Part shown: positions 26,271-34,376 of the stretch, piece by piece
How the letters are laid out: the number at the start of each line of letters is the position of its first letter
Numbering within the stretch: position 1 is the stretch's first letter
Source of the DNA: Guptibacillus hwajinpoensis
GTDB lineage: Bacteria; Bacillota; Bacilli; Bacillales; Bacillaceae_O
Reading direction: 5' to 3'
Assembly (NCBI GenBank): GCA_016841765.1
Contig: JAENYN010000041.1
Span: 1-41,472 of the forward strand
DNA: 41,472 nt
Notes under the pieces: model-generated
What the model was told of the DNA's origin: nothing
Databases searched by the model: none
What the model saw: the letters and a program-made list of their open reading frames with translations, nothing else
Translations under genes and position numbers: made by a program

Positions 26271-27163
26271 TAAGACCATCTTTTCTTCAAAAATGCAGTC
26301 GCTTCTTTCTTGCCAAGCTCGATAAGGGCTTGTTTTTTTTCGTCTGTCAGCGTAAAATCGCCGGCTTGAACCTGGTCGACAGGCAGGAAAATGATTTTCC
26401 CCCGATATTTGCTTGAAATATACCGGGCATCATGGGCTTCTTTCATTGTCCCAAACAGGGCCTGGTAAAGCTCGAAGGCATTATCGATTTTATTCGGACG
26501 GGTTTCTTCCAATGTAGCTGACAGCCGAAAACCGAGGAGCGGGCGTGTATCCTTCCCGTTTCCATTTTGAAACAGCCAGATTGGAAAATTGCTCAAGACA
26601 CCGCCGTCTACGATAAAATGTTTTTGCCCGCGGCCGTTGTACAGCTTGATAGGCTCAAAAAAATACGGCAAGCTGCTGCTCATCCGCACTGCCCTGGCAA
26701 TGGAAAATGCTTCCGGGTTAATCCCGTATTCGGGCAGGTCATTCGGCAGGACTACGAGCCGGCCGCGAGTGAGATCGGAAGCGACCACTTTCAATGTGCC
26801 GGACGGCAAATCGGAAAACGTTTCAACCCCGCGCTGTTTCAATAGGTCACGCAGCCATTTCTCAAATGCATCCCCTTTATATAAGCCCATTTTCCAATAA
26901 AGGGTAATCCATTTATGAAAGAAACCGGCTCCAGGAACAAGGGGCCTGCGGGGATCTGCGAATTGTTTCAAATCGACATCCTTGATGATATTCAACATAT
27001 CTCTGCTTGTATAACCAGCCATTAACAGCGCTGCTATAATCGCCCCGGCGCTAGTTCCCGCTGCACGGCTGAAGCGGATTCCGCGGTTTTCCGCTTCTTC
27101 GAGAGCCCCAAGTATTGCCAGCGCTTTAACACCGCCCCCGGAAAAAATCGCATCTGCCTGCAT
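26267..27163 (-). CDS. yqhO: Patatin-like phospholipase YqhO
   Basis: The 298-residue protein has the three patatin elements: the glycine-rich oxyanion loop FSGGGVKA (9-14), the nucleophile elbow AAGTSAGAI with S38, and the catalytic aspartate in IVDGGVLSNFP (near residue 207). Patatin-like proteins are serine acyl hydrolases using a Ser-Asp dyad; the physiological lipid here is unknown. No signal peptide is seen, so it is probably cytoplasmic. It converges on the membrane-protein gene at 25473 with a four-base overlap of stop codons. Confidence 0.93.
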   Translation of the reverse strand: MQADAIFSGGGVKALAILGALEEAENRGIRFSRAAGTSAGAIIAALLMAGYTSRDMLNIIKDVDLKQFADPRRPLVPGAGFFHKWITLYWKMGLYKGDAFEKWLRDLLKQRGVETFSDLPSGTLKVVASDLTRGRLVVLPNDLPEYGINPEAFSIARAVRMSSSLPYFFEPIKLYNGRGQKHFIVDGGVLSNFPIWLFQNGNGKDTRPLLGFRLSATLEETRPNKIDNAFELYQALFGTMKEAHDARYISSKYRGKIIFLPVDQVQAGDFTLTDEKKQALIELGKKEATAFLKKRWSY

Positions 27164-27344
27164 ATCGCCTCACCTCTATACATTTTAAGCAGGTTGCACC
27201 TTCATTAGTACTGCACACCCTTTTTCATCGAAGAAAGTCAACTGAAAAAGATAGATTTGTTCTTAAGAGTGAATTGAAGCAACACACCTGGCATGGAGGT
27301 GAACAGGCGCAGGATTCTTCTCTTATTTTGGCCCCTAAGCGCTA
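27164..27344. other. yqhO upstream region
   Basis: About 180 bp between the yqhO start and the terminator-like hairpin at 27345. No gene is seen; it should carry the yqhO promoter, which I could not assign. Confidence 0.4.
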
Positions 27345-27375
27345 TAAAAAAACCGCCCATGAATACTGAGCGGTT
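27345..27375 (-). terminator. Terminator downstream of mntR
   Basis: On the minus strand AACCGC (27370-27375) pairs with GCGGTT (27351-27356) around a 13-base loop, with a U tract at 27345-27352. It is about 155 bp beyond the mntR stop. A closer hairpin without a U tract (27511-27516 with 27521-27526) lies right after the stop. Confidence 0.65.
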
Positions 27376-27529
27376 TTGGTGCAATTATGTACTTAATGCA
27401 ATCTAATAGTCTGTGTTCAACAGGATAACTCAAAAGCAACATCCATATATCTTCCATCCGGTCATTCACGAATTATCGTTGTGGCGGGACGGACAGATTC
27501 AGAAGGATAAATTCCCTTCTGGGAATCCT

Positions 27530-27964
27530 TTATTCCGTGTCGCCCTGTTCACCGTTTTTCTTCTGTATATCACGCAACGCTTCAATCCTGGTTCCATCTT
27601 CTTCAAAGAACTGGACCAGGTCACCCACACGATCGAGCGCTTCCCAGCTGAGATGATGTTCAATTCCTTCGACATCATTATATATTTTGCTCTCATCAAC
27701 ACCGATCACCCGCAAAAACTGTTCGAGCAATTCATGCCGGTAGACAAGGCGTTTTCCGATTTTTTTCCCTTTGGAAGTCAAAACAAGACCCCGGTACTTT
27801 TCATAAACCAGATACTGATCCCTGTCCAATTTCTGGACCATTTTCGTTACAGATGAAGGATGGACCGCCAACGCTTCGGCAATATCGGATACTCTGGCAT
27901 ATCCTTTATCTTCGATTAACATGTAAATTTGTTCAATATAATCTTCCATACTCGGTGTTGGCAT
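27530..27964 (-). CDS. mntR: Manganese-responsive transcriptional regulator MntR
   Basis: MntR is a DtxR-family repressor of manganese uptake and activator of efflux. The 144-residue product aligns with B. subtilis MntR over its whole length, and every metal ligand is present at the same number: D8, E11, H77, E99, E102 and H103. The winged helix includes [29 protein letters not shown] 27964 follows GGAGG; the extension to 28009 is unsupported. A strong hairpin separates it from splB. Confidence 0.96.
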   Translation of the reverse strand: MPTPSMEDYIEQIYMLIEDKGYARVSDIAEALAVHPSSVTKMVQKLDRDQYLVYEKYRGLVLTSKGKKIGKRLVYRHELLEQFLRVIGVDESKIYNDVEGIEHHLSWEALDRVGDLVQFFEEDGTRIEALRDIQKKNGEQGDTE

Positions 27965-28020
27965 GCCGTCTCCTCCAATGTTTTCATTTACCATGCTTAG
28001 AGCAATCATTCAAATCATAC

Positions 28021-28060
28021 AATAGAAAGCAGGCACTGACAAGGGTGCCTGCTTTCTATT
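28021..28060 (-). terminator. Long perfect hairpin between splB and mntR
   Basis: A perfect 16-bp stem (28021-28036 with 28045-28060, core AAAGCAGGCAC/GTGCCTGCTTT) with an eight-base loop lies 35 bp after the splB stop. The U tract is poor on both strands, so it may be an inefficient terminator or a transcript-stabilising hairpin. Confidence 0.55.
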
Positions 28061-28095
28061 CAAATGGCATCATTTATTGGTTCATGCCGGGTGAA

Positions 28096-29121
28096 TCAAG
28101 TGAAATATAGAATCTCGGCTTCGGGGAAATACCTGGCGATATAATGTTCAATTTTTTCTTTCAGCTCAGCCGCTTCATCTTTTGGATAAACGTATTTCCC
28201 TATCCCATACTTCCCATATTTATATTGCCGTTTTGTCTCATCCATTACCAATTTGGATTTCGGATAACGCTGTTCGATCACCCGCTTTGCCGGTTTTGTG
28301 AATCGATGCTGGATCAGTTCGAAGGTCAACCGTGGCAGCGGATTGCCGGCAAGCGCCTCGCTGAGATGTTCAAATAACTCTCTGTAACCATCCTCCCATC
28401 CGTCGTAGCGATAAATCGGGGCTACGATAAATCCAAGATTGTAGCCGGCTGCAGCAGCTTTTTTGGCTGCTTCTATCCGGTTTTCAAACGCTGATGTGCC
28501 AGGTTCGAAATGATCGATTACATAACGTGAATTGATGCTGAATCTGAATTCGGTTTTCCCGTTATGCTCTGCATCAAGTAAATGGTCGATATGTTCAAAC
28601 TTCGTGACGAATCTGAGCCGCCCATATTCCGACTTGCCAAAAAATTCGATTGCTTTTTTCAATGTATGAGTAAGGTGGTCTATCCCAACAATGTCGGAGG
28701 TGCATGATGCTTCAAAACGGGTGATTTCCGGCTTTCGTTCCTCCATATATTTCTGGGCCTGTTCAAAGATTTCTTCCGCATTTACATATGTCCTGATATA
28801 CGGCTTGCTGCCCAGGGTCGTCTGTAAGTAACAGTAATGGCAATGTCCCATGCAGCCTGTCGCAAGAGGGATCGCATATTCTGCTGAAGGCTTTGAGGTA
28901 TCAAATTTCAGCGTTTTTCGAACTCCGACAACAAGCGTCGACTTGGCGATCCGATATTTTTGCATATCATTTTCACCCGGCAAATTCCGGATCTGGTTAT
29001 GAGATGTCGTTTCCTTAATTTCGATACCCATCTTTTCAAATTTTTGTTTCAATTGCTTGCCAAGCGGATATTCAAGAGCACGAGGCTCGATATATACCAG
29101 TTGCGGGATAAAAGGCTTCAT
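28096..29121 (-). CDS. splB: Spore photoproduct lyase SplB
   Basis: SplB is a radical-SAM enzyme that reverses the spore photoproduct (5-thyminyl-5,6-dihydrothymine) during germination. The 341-residue protein has the CxxxCxxC cluster motif in TGCMGHCHYCYLQT, the SPL-specific cysteine in FEASCTSDIVGIDH and the C-terminal FELIQHRFTKPAKRVIEQ...YGKYGIGKYVYPKDE. It aligns with B. subtilis SplB from the first residues. I start at ATG 29121, eight bases after AAAGGAG; GTG 29130 lies too close to that site. There is no splA partner. A 309-bp repeat ends just upstream of its ribosome binding site. Confidence 0.96.
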   Translation of the reverse strand: MKPFIPQLVYIEPRALEYPLGKQLKQKFEKMGIEIKETTSHNQIRNLPGENDMQKYRIAKSTLVVGVRKTLKFDTSKPSAEYAIPLATGCMGHCHYCYLQTTLGSKPYIRTYVNAEEIFEQAQKYMEERKPEITRFEASCTSDIVGIDHLTHTLKKAIEFFGKSEYGRLRFVTKFEHIDHLLDAEHNGKTEFRFSINSRYVIDHFEPGTSAFENRIEAAKKAAAAGYNLGFIVAPIYRYDGWEDGYRELFEHLSEALAGNPLPRLTFELIQHRFTKPAKRVIEQRYPKSKLVMDETKRQYKYGKYGIGKYVYPKDEAAELKEKIEHYIARYFPEAEILYFT

Positions 29122-29143
29122 GTCAGGCACTCCTTTTTTCTTT

Positions 29144-29452
29144 GGCTCTGTTTAACGTTAGTGTTGATTTCCGTTGCAGGTACTCGCTTTCACCATAGGC
29201 ACAAGTGCGACATCTGTTCCTGCTTCCCTTCGGTCGCACTCACAGTGTCTGCTTTGCCGCGGGCGGGCGGTGAGCCTCATCATAGTGAATGGCTCCTGCG
29301 GGGTCTCACTTGTCCCGCTAGTCCCGCAGGACATTGAATAAACTTCTTCGAATAGACACCGCACGAAGAAAATTGATTTTTATTTTCGAGGAGTCTCGCA
29401 CCTCCCACTCCAATCAACTAGCAAAAAATCAACATTGTACTTTAACACAGCC
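29144..29452 (+). repeat. MITE-like interspersed repeat with terminal inverted repeats
   Basis: The ends are inverted and imperfect: GGCTCTGTTTAAC at the left and GTACTTTAACACAGCC at the right. The interior contains TTGATTTCCGTTGCAG, a GC-rich centre with GCCGCGGGCGG and CCTGCGGGGTCTCAC, and CTCCAATCAACTAG. These phrases are typical of short non-coding repeats scattered through Bacillaceae genomes. A segment at about 29195-29260, with inverted GTGCGAC/GTCGCAC ends, appears inserted in the left half. No protein is encoded. Confidence 0.8.
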
Positions 29453-29487
29453 TTTTCTTTAGTATGGATCGACCGGAAAAAAGTATG

Positions 29488-29570
29488 AAAATAAACGGAG
29501 CTTTTAGTGACATGGTGCAATAGGGATGGTTCCGTTCTTGTGCAAGTCACAGCTATCCCGCGTTTATTTT
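29488..29570. repeat. Long imperfect palindrome downstream of nrdJ
   Basis: AAAATAAACG (29488-29497) pairs perfectly with CGTTTATTTT (29561-29570). Inside, GTGACATGGTGCA opposes TGTGCAAGTCAC, giving an extended imperfect hairpin of about 83 nt. It lies outside the nrdJ terminator and could be a repeat remnant or a structured RNA. Confidence 0.5.
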
Positions 29571-29580
29571 AACTGCACAT

Positions 29581-29619
29581 AAAAAGGCGTGCCTAACTGT
29601 CGAGAGTTAGGCACGCCTT
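29581..29619 (-). terminator. Terminator of nrdJ
   Basis: A perfect 15-bp stem (29584-29598 with 29605-29619, core GGCGTGCCTAAC) with a six-base loop ends in five U on the minus strand (29581-29585). It lies about 70 bp after the nrdJ stop. Confidence 0.9.
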
Positions 29620-29688
29620 ATGTTTACCATTTTGTGTTTCTTTCTTCAAAACGAAGACCTTACTTCTAAGATGTCATCCCAATTTCTT

Positions 29689-32265
29689 TTAAAGCCCGCA
29701 TTTCAATTGGGCGTTGCAGTTCGTGCATGTGTTGCAGCCGCCAATTTCCTCGACCTTTCCTTTTCGGCATACAGGGCATGTATTTCCCACTTCCGATCCG
29801 ATCGTCACATCCGTTGAACGGAGGGCGCTGATCGTGTCCACAAGGACGACGTGGCTTTTCTCTTTTTCACCCGCCCCCGTCTTTACGGTCTCTTCCTCGC
29901 CATCTTCGAAAGCATTTTCCTCCGCTTTCAAGGTAAGGACCTGCGAATCACGGCTGCCGTCGACATATACCGTTCCACCTTTGGCCCCGCCTTTGTAAAG
30001 GCGCTGATAGACGTTTTCAACTTGTTCAACAGTATACCCTTTCGGAGCATTGACCGTTTTGCTGATGGAACTATCAACCCAGCGCTGGATAACGCATTGG
30101 ACATCAGCATGCGCTTCCGGATCAAGATCCATTGCCGATACGAACCATTCCGGCAGGTTTTCAGCATCAGCCTCCGGATGACGTTCAAGGTATTCGTTGA
30201 CTATATCAGCTTTTACCTCAATGAATTTTCCGAGGCGGCCGCTCCTGTAATAAGAGAAGGAGAAATACGGTTCCAGTCCTGTTGAAACTCCGACCATTGT
30301 TCCGGTTGACCCGGTCGGAGCGACAGTCAGCAAGTGGGAATTCCGGATACCGTGTTCTTTGATGCTCTCCCTGATATCTTGCGGCATTTTCTTCATATAG
30401 CCAGTCTGGATGAAATTGTCCCTCAGTTTTGCTGTTTGTTCCCCTGTTTTGCCTGTTAAGAACGGGAAGCTGCCTTTTTCCTTCGCCAGTTCGACTGATG
30501 CCCTGTAAGCTGTTGTGGCGATAACTTCAAAAATCTCGTCAACGAGCCTGTTTCCTTCCTCAGAACCGTATTCGGTTTCACAATAGATCAGCAAATCGTG
30601 CAAGCCCATGACACCAAGCCCGACACGGCGTTCGCCAAGGGCCTGCTTCCGGTTGTCTTCAAGGAAGTAAGGTGTCGCATCAATGACATTATCCTGCATG
30701 CGCACCCCTGTTTCGACTGTGCGCTTCAGTTTATCAAGATTGACTGTCTTACTATCTTTATCGGCCATTTCAGCCAGGTTAACCGCTGCAAGATTGCATA
30801 CGCTGTACGGTGCGAGGGGCTGCTCCCCGCATGGGTTGGTCGCAACCACTTTCTGGCCGTATGCTTTGGCGTTCGTCATGTCATTCGCATTATCAATGAA
30901 GAAGATGCCGGGTTCAGCCGAATACGTTGCGCATATGTTGATCAGATTCCAAAGCTCTTTCGCCCTGATCGTCCGGTAAGTGCGGACGTTATGGCCAAGC
31001 GCTTCCCACTCACGCACATCGCCGAATTCATGCCATTCGCTGTTATAAATGTCCATTTCCTCAATGTCGTAATTTTCAACATCCGGGAATCTCAGCTCAA
31101 AGTCGCTATTGGTGTCAAGAGCATCCATAAACTCTTTTGTTATGGTTACGGAAATGTTCGCACCGGTCAGGAATTCAGGATTGTGGACGGAATACGTGCC
31201 GCCGTCGATCAGTTTCGTTTCGGCGTCCTTGATGACCTTATCTGTGAAACCGCCCTGTCCCGGGATGCTTTTATAATTCACAACCCCCTGGTACAGGTCC
31301 CGTTCCGTTTCGCTGAGCGGCTTGAACTTCAGTTTCTCTTTCGCCATTTTCTTAATATATTCATCTTCCGTATTCTCGATAAGGAAGCGCAGAATTCGCG
31401 GATTTTGCATTTTCGAAATAATGAACTCAACAATATCCGGATGCCAGACAGCCAGCATAATCATCTGGGCTCCGCGCCTTGACCCGCCCTGTTCGACGAG
31501 ATGAGTCAGTTTGGCAATATCATCAAGCCACGAAACAGACCCGGATGACTTGCCATTTACACCCCGTGCGAGCGTATTGCGCGGCCGCAGTGTTGATCCG
31601 TTAGTTCCGACGCCGCCGCCTCGGCTCATGATCTCCATCACCTGCTTGCGGTGCTCAGATATCCCTTCACGCGAATCCTGAATGTATGGCATCACATAAC
31701 AATTGAAATAGGTGACATCTGTTTCGGCACCGGCGCCGTACAGGACACGGCCTGCCGGCACAAAGTTCATGCTGACAAGTTCTTCATAAAACTTCCGGAA
31801 CCAGAATGTGCGCTTCTCCTCATTCTCTTCCACCTGTGCAAGCCCGGTCGCATTCCGCAAAGCCACCTGTTCATAATAAACCTCAAGCGGCTTTTCAATG
31901 ACGTCCAGTGAACGTGTTATCAGTCCGGTCTGCTGTTCTTCCTCCGTCTCCAGGATGGCAAGGAATTCTTCTTCAACTGCCACATCTGCGGTGTTCCGCT
32001 CCCAGTCAATCGACTTAATAAAGCCTGTTCCTCTTGCCGGAAACTTCGGGTCTTCTTTGACCGTCAGGACGACAAAGTCCCCATTTGTAAGGGTCGTCTT
32101 TTCCGTATCCTTGAAAGCATACCGGTCCAGCATAACCAGTCTTGAAACACCTTTATGCGTAATCTTCATATCCGTGGTGATCGGATGCACCTGCGGAAAG
32201 AGGCTGATATCCCTGTTGAGCCGTTCTACATCAATTTTCCATTTTTCCGTTGTTGTTTGATCCAT
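29689..32265 (-). CDS. nrdJ: Adenosylcobalamin-dependent (class II) ribonucleotide reductase
   Basis: NrdJ reduces ribonucleotides to deoxyribonucleotides using coenzyme B12 as radical generator, so it works with or without oxygen. The 858-residue protein has the finger-loop and active-site motifs GGGVGTNGSTLRPRN, NPCGEQPLAPYSVCNLAAVNL and LTVAPTGSTGTM. A C-terminal zinc-ribbon-like tail has two CxxC pairs (CPVC, CNTC) and a terminal CNAQLKCGL that could re-reduce the active site. The start is ATG 32265, eight bases after GGAG; GTG 32274 overlaps that site. Two NrdR-like boxes precede it. No cobalamin riboswitch motif is seen in the leader. Confidence 0.94.
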   Translation of the reverse strand: MDQTTTEKWKIDVERLNRDISLFPQVHPITTDMKITHKGVSRLVMLDRYAFKDTEKTTLTNGDFVVLTVKEDPKFPARGTGFIKSIDWERNTADVAVEEEFLAILETEEEQQTGLITRSLDVIEKPLEVYYEQVALRNATGLAQVEENEEKRTFWFRKFYEELVSMNFVPAGRVLYGAGAETDVTYFNCYVMPYIQDSREGISEHRKQVMEIMSRGGGVGTNGSTLRPRNTLARGVNGKSSGSVSWLDDIAKLTHLVEQGGSRRGAQMIMLAVWHPDIVEFIISKMQNPRILRFLIENTEDEYIKKMAKEKLKFKPLSETERDLYQGVVNYKSIPGQGGFTDKVIKDAETKLIDGGTYSVHNPEFLTGANISVTITKEFMDALDTNSDFELRFPDVENYDIEEMDIYNSEWHEFGDVREWEALGHNVRTYRTIRAKELWNLINICATYSAEPGIFFIDNANDMTNAKAYGQKVVATNPCGEQPLAPYSVCNLAAVNLAEMADKDSKTVNLDKLKRTVETGVRMQDNVIDATPYFLEDNRKQALGERRVGLGVMGLHDLLIYCETEYGSEEGNRLVDEIFEVIATTAYRASVELAKEKGSFPFLTGKTGEQTAKLRDNFIQTGYMKKMPQDIRESIKEHGIRNSHLLTVAPTGSTGTMVGVSTGLEPYFSFSYYRSGRLGKFIEVKADIVNEYLERHPEADAENLPEWFVSAMDLDPEAHADVQCVIQRWVDSSISKTVNAPKGYTVEQVENVYQRLYKGGAKGGTVYVDGSRDSQVLTLKAEENAFEDGEEETVKTGAGEKEKSHVVLVDTISALRSTDVTIGSEVGNTCPVCRKGKVEEIGGCNTCTNCNAQLKCGL

Positions 32266-32378
32266 ATTCTTCACTCCTTTTTTTATCGAAAAGCAGTTTT
32301 TATGTATGTCCTGCTGTAAAGGTTATCCATTCCCCTTTTGTTTAAGGTTATCCTAACGGTACCACAGCGAAACCCCTA

Positions 32379-32426
32379 AATCAATATATAGTGAAAAAAG
32401 CAAAACAAAAACACTACATATTGTTG
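32379..32426 (-). promoter_or_regulatory. Tandem NrdR-like boxes upstream of nrdJ
   Basis: Two 16-mers match the NrdR consensus ACACWATATATWGTGT at 13 of 16 positions each: AATCAATATATAGTGA (32379-32394) and ACACTACATATTGTTG (32411-32426). They are exactly 16 bp apart, so they lie on the same helix face, as in known NrdR operators. A TTGACA (minus strand, 32449-32454) lies just upstream, but a -10 at normal spacing is not evident. Confidence 0.7.
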
Positions 32427-32454
32427 TTTTGAACAAATAATAATTTTTTGTCAA

Positions 32455-32755
32455 ACACGAAAACGGTCATAAAAGGGGGACAGAACGAGAGTGGGTTCCC
32501 CTGGTGGGGAAATTTGGTGAATTTTAACGAATTTCCTGGATTGCAACATTTTATGAATTTCGATATATGCCGGGTCACTTTCTGGGCTAAACCTGTTCAA
32601 TCGGTTCATTTTCATAAACCAGAGCAGGATCGTAACAGAGGCGTGTACGCCATTGCTGGCGATCGCTTTCAAGTGGCAGTCATTTGGCCCTGCCAAATCT
32701 CACAGCGCTTCTGCCGGCTTTACAGCCTTCCTGTGATTCCGGGTAACATACCGAC
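32455..32755. other. Gene-free spacer between lipM and nrdJ
   Basis: The best frame is 81 codons on the minus strand (32451-32696). It contains ESDPAYIEIHKMLQSRKF but has no ribosome binding site and no family I can name. It runs into the nrdJ promoter region. It may be a decayed gene or a repeat. Confidence 0.4.
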
Positions 32756-32758
32756 AAA

Positions 32759-32787
32759 AAAAGAAAAACGGGAGACAATCGTCTGCC
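32759..32787 (-). terminator. Terminator of lipM
   Basis: On the minus strand GGCAGAC-GATT-GTCTCCC (32770-32787) is followed by a U-rich tract (GTTTTTCTTTTTTT). It lies just after the lipM stop codon. Confidence 0.75.
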
Positions 32788-32794
32788 GCCTTTC

Positions 32795-33631
32795 TTATTT
32801 TCGGTAATTCCAGTTGTCATTTCCATACTTCTTTTTTACCAATTCATGAACATAGGCTTCCTGGTCAGCACTCATCGTAAAGGGTACAAATTCGATATTC
32901 AGGCCTTTTTCAAATCCTTCTTTGAATGCCGCCCTTGCTTCATTGAGGGTGACCGGTCTCTCCCTCAAATCATTGATTGCAACAGCCTTGTTTTTGAATG
33001 CCTTCTGCATTCTCTCTTTAATCCGTTCGTTTTTATATTTAAAAAGGCTGAACAGCTTATCCTCTTCCAGGTCAAGCAATATGGCCCCGTGCTGGAGAAT
33101 GACTCCTTTTTGCCGGGTTTGGGCACTCCCTGCCACCTTGCGGCCTTCAACCACCAGTTCATACCAGGAGGGCGCATCGAAACAGACGGCCGAGCGCGGC
33201 GCTTTCAAGGCGTCACGCTGTTCTTTTGTACGGGGGACCGCAAAATGGGCATCAAGACCCAGGTTGCGGAAACCTTCCAGAACCCCCTGGGAGATAATAC
33301 GATACGCTTCCGTTACCGATGCCGGCATTTCCGGATGTGATTCACTGACGATGACACTGTAGGTCAGTTCATGTTCATGAAGTACGCCTCTTCCACCTGT
33401 AGGCCTGCGGACAAAACCGAGATTATGTTTCCTGACCGACTCCATATCGATCTCTTTTTCAACCTGCTGAAAATATCCAATTGACAGAGTGGCTGGATCC
33501 CAGCCGTAGAAACGGACTGCCGGGAGGATGTCACCGCTGCTGTGCCAGTCCAGCAGCGCTTCATCAAGTGCCATATTATATGCCGGAGAACAGTTGCCGG
33601 AATCGACGAAATACCATTTTTCTTTTTCCAT
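32795..33631 (-). CDS. lipM: Octanoyltransferase LipM
   Basis: LipM transfers octanoyl groups from acyl carrier protein to GcvH, starting lipoate assembly. The 278-residue protein, the same length as B. subtilis LipM, has the catalytic cysteine C150 in [11 protein letters not shown], the lysine-containing [18 protein letters not shown] and the [18 protein letters not shown] box. ATG 33631 aligns with the B. subtilis start and follows AAAGG. Because GcvH is the acceptor, the gene is functionally linked to the glycine cleavage operon 0.7 kb away. Confidence 0.95.
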   Translation of the reverse strand: MEKEKWYFVDSGNCSPAYNMALDEALLDWHSSGDILPAVRFYGWDPATLSIGYFQQVEKEIDMESVRKHNLGFVRRPTGGRGVLHEHELTYSVIVSESHPEMPASVTEAYRIISQGVLEGFRNLGLDAHFAVPRTKEQRDALKAPRSAVCFDAPSWYELVVEGRKVAGSAQTRQKGVILQHGAILLDLEEDKLFSLFKYKNERIKERMQKAFKNKAVAINDLRERPVTLNEARAAFKEGFEKGLNIEFVPFTMSADQEAYVHELVKKKYGNDNWNYRK

Positions 33632-33678
33632 TTTCATCAACCTTTATTTAATATGTAATCATAGTGAAATCCCTAATA

Positions 33679-33706
33679 AGTCTATCAGATGGGAGCAGAT
33701 TGTCAA
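33679..33706 (-). promoter_or_regulatory. Candidate sigma-A promoter of lipM
   Basis: A perfect -35 TTGACA (33701-33706, minus strand) is followed after 16 bases by TAGACT (33679-33684), a moderate -10. It lies about 50 bp upstream of the lipM start. Confidence 0.45.
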
Positions 33707-33752
33707 AAATGTTACACTTTCAGCTGGATGATCGGCAATCTATTTTTAGGCT

Positions 33753-33781
33753 TTGATTCTTAGGCCTGCCATGTATATAAT
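33753..33781 (+). promoter_or_regulatory. Sigma-A promoter of yqhL
   Basis: TTGATT (33753-33758), a 17-base spacer and a perfect TATAAT (33776-33781) lie about 55 bp before the yqhL start and diverge from lipM. Confidence 0.7.
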
Positions 33782-33838
33782 GGTAACTGTGACAATGAAA
33801 GATCTTGAATTGAGAGAGAGAAACAGGGGGGTTCACCA

Positions 33839-34222
33839 ATGACAGTTTGGCAGCTTTTACTGGCTACCGTGGTCTTTTTCGTGACGTACTGGGGTGTGAC
33901 AACGTTCATGAGAAACCGCTATCTCAAAACGTTGACGGAAGAAGAATTCAAAGAAGGCTACCGCAAAGCGCAGCTGATAGATGTCAGAGAGCAAAACGAG
34001 TTTGAAAACGGCCATATCCTTGGCGCCCGCAACATCCCTATGTCACAGATGAAAATGCGCCAGGGTGAAATCAGGAAAGACAAGCCGGTATATCTTTATT
34101 GCCAGAGCGGCTCCCGCAGTGCCAGGGCAGCATCAATGCTGAAGCGGTGGGGATACCAGGATATAAGCCAGTTAAAAGGCGGATTCAAAAAATGGTCAGG
34201 CAAAGTGAAGTATAAAAAATAA
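33839..34222 (+). CDS. yqhL: Membrane-anchored rhodanese-like protein YqhL
   Basis: The 127-residue protein has one N-terminal membrane helix (about 4-22) and a single rhodanese domain (about 35-125) with QLIDVREQNEFENGHILGARNIP and the active-site loop LYCQSGSRSARAA containing the persulfide cysteine. Rhodaneses move sulfane sulfur; the partner here is unknown. ATG 33839 follows AGGGGGG. It is a single-gene unit between divergent lipM and convergent gcvPB. Confidence 0.93.
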   Translation: MTVWQLLLATVVFFVTYWGVTTFMRNRYLKTLTEEEFKEGYRKAQLIDVREQNEFENGHILGARNIPMSQMKMRQGEIRKDKPVYLYCQSGSRSARAASMLKRWGYQDISQLKGGFKKWSGKVKYKK

Positions 34223-34336
34223 TGAATATTAGCCCTTCAGGGGTTGACGGAGGCCCATCGCCATTAGCTGTTATCTTATAAAATCGGCGACTGCGCCCAA
34301 GCACTTCCTGGCTGAGTTTATACTTTCTTATACGGC

Positions 34337-34372
34337 AAAAAGGTTTCGATCAATAGATCGAAACCTTTTTTT
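34337..34372. terminator. Bidirectional terminator between yqhL and gcvPB
   Basis: A perfect 15-bp stem AAAAAGGTTTCGATC / GATCGAAACCTTTTT (34337-34351 with 34356-34370) with an AATA loop provides U tracts on both strands and serves both convergent genes. Confidence 0.9.
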
Positions 34373-34376
34373 GACT

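Noticed and set aside
30598-31482. 294-codon plus-strand ORF opposite nrdJ
   Set aside because: Shadow of the nrdJ coding sequence; the same applies to the 285-codon ORF at 34371-35228 opposite gcvPB and the 227-codon ORF at 14490-15173 opposite accC.
32266-32460. Cobalamin riboswitch upstream of the B12-dependent nrdJ
   Set aside because: I looked for the conserved B12-box pattern and found none; the leader is short and AT-rich with NrdR-like boxes instead.
32451-32696. 81-codon minus-strand ORF between lipM and nrdJ
   Set aside because: No ribosome binding site and no recognised family; it ends within the nrdJ promoter region. Possibly a relic, so noted only as spacer content.
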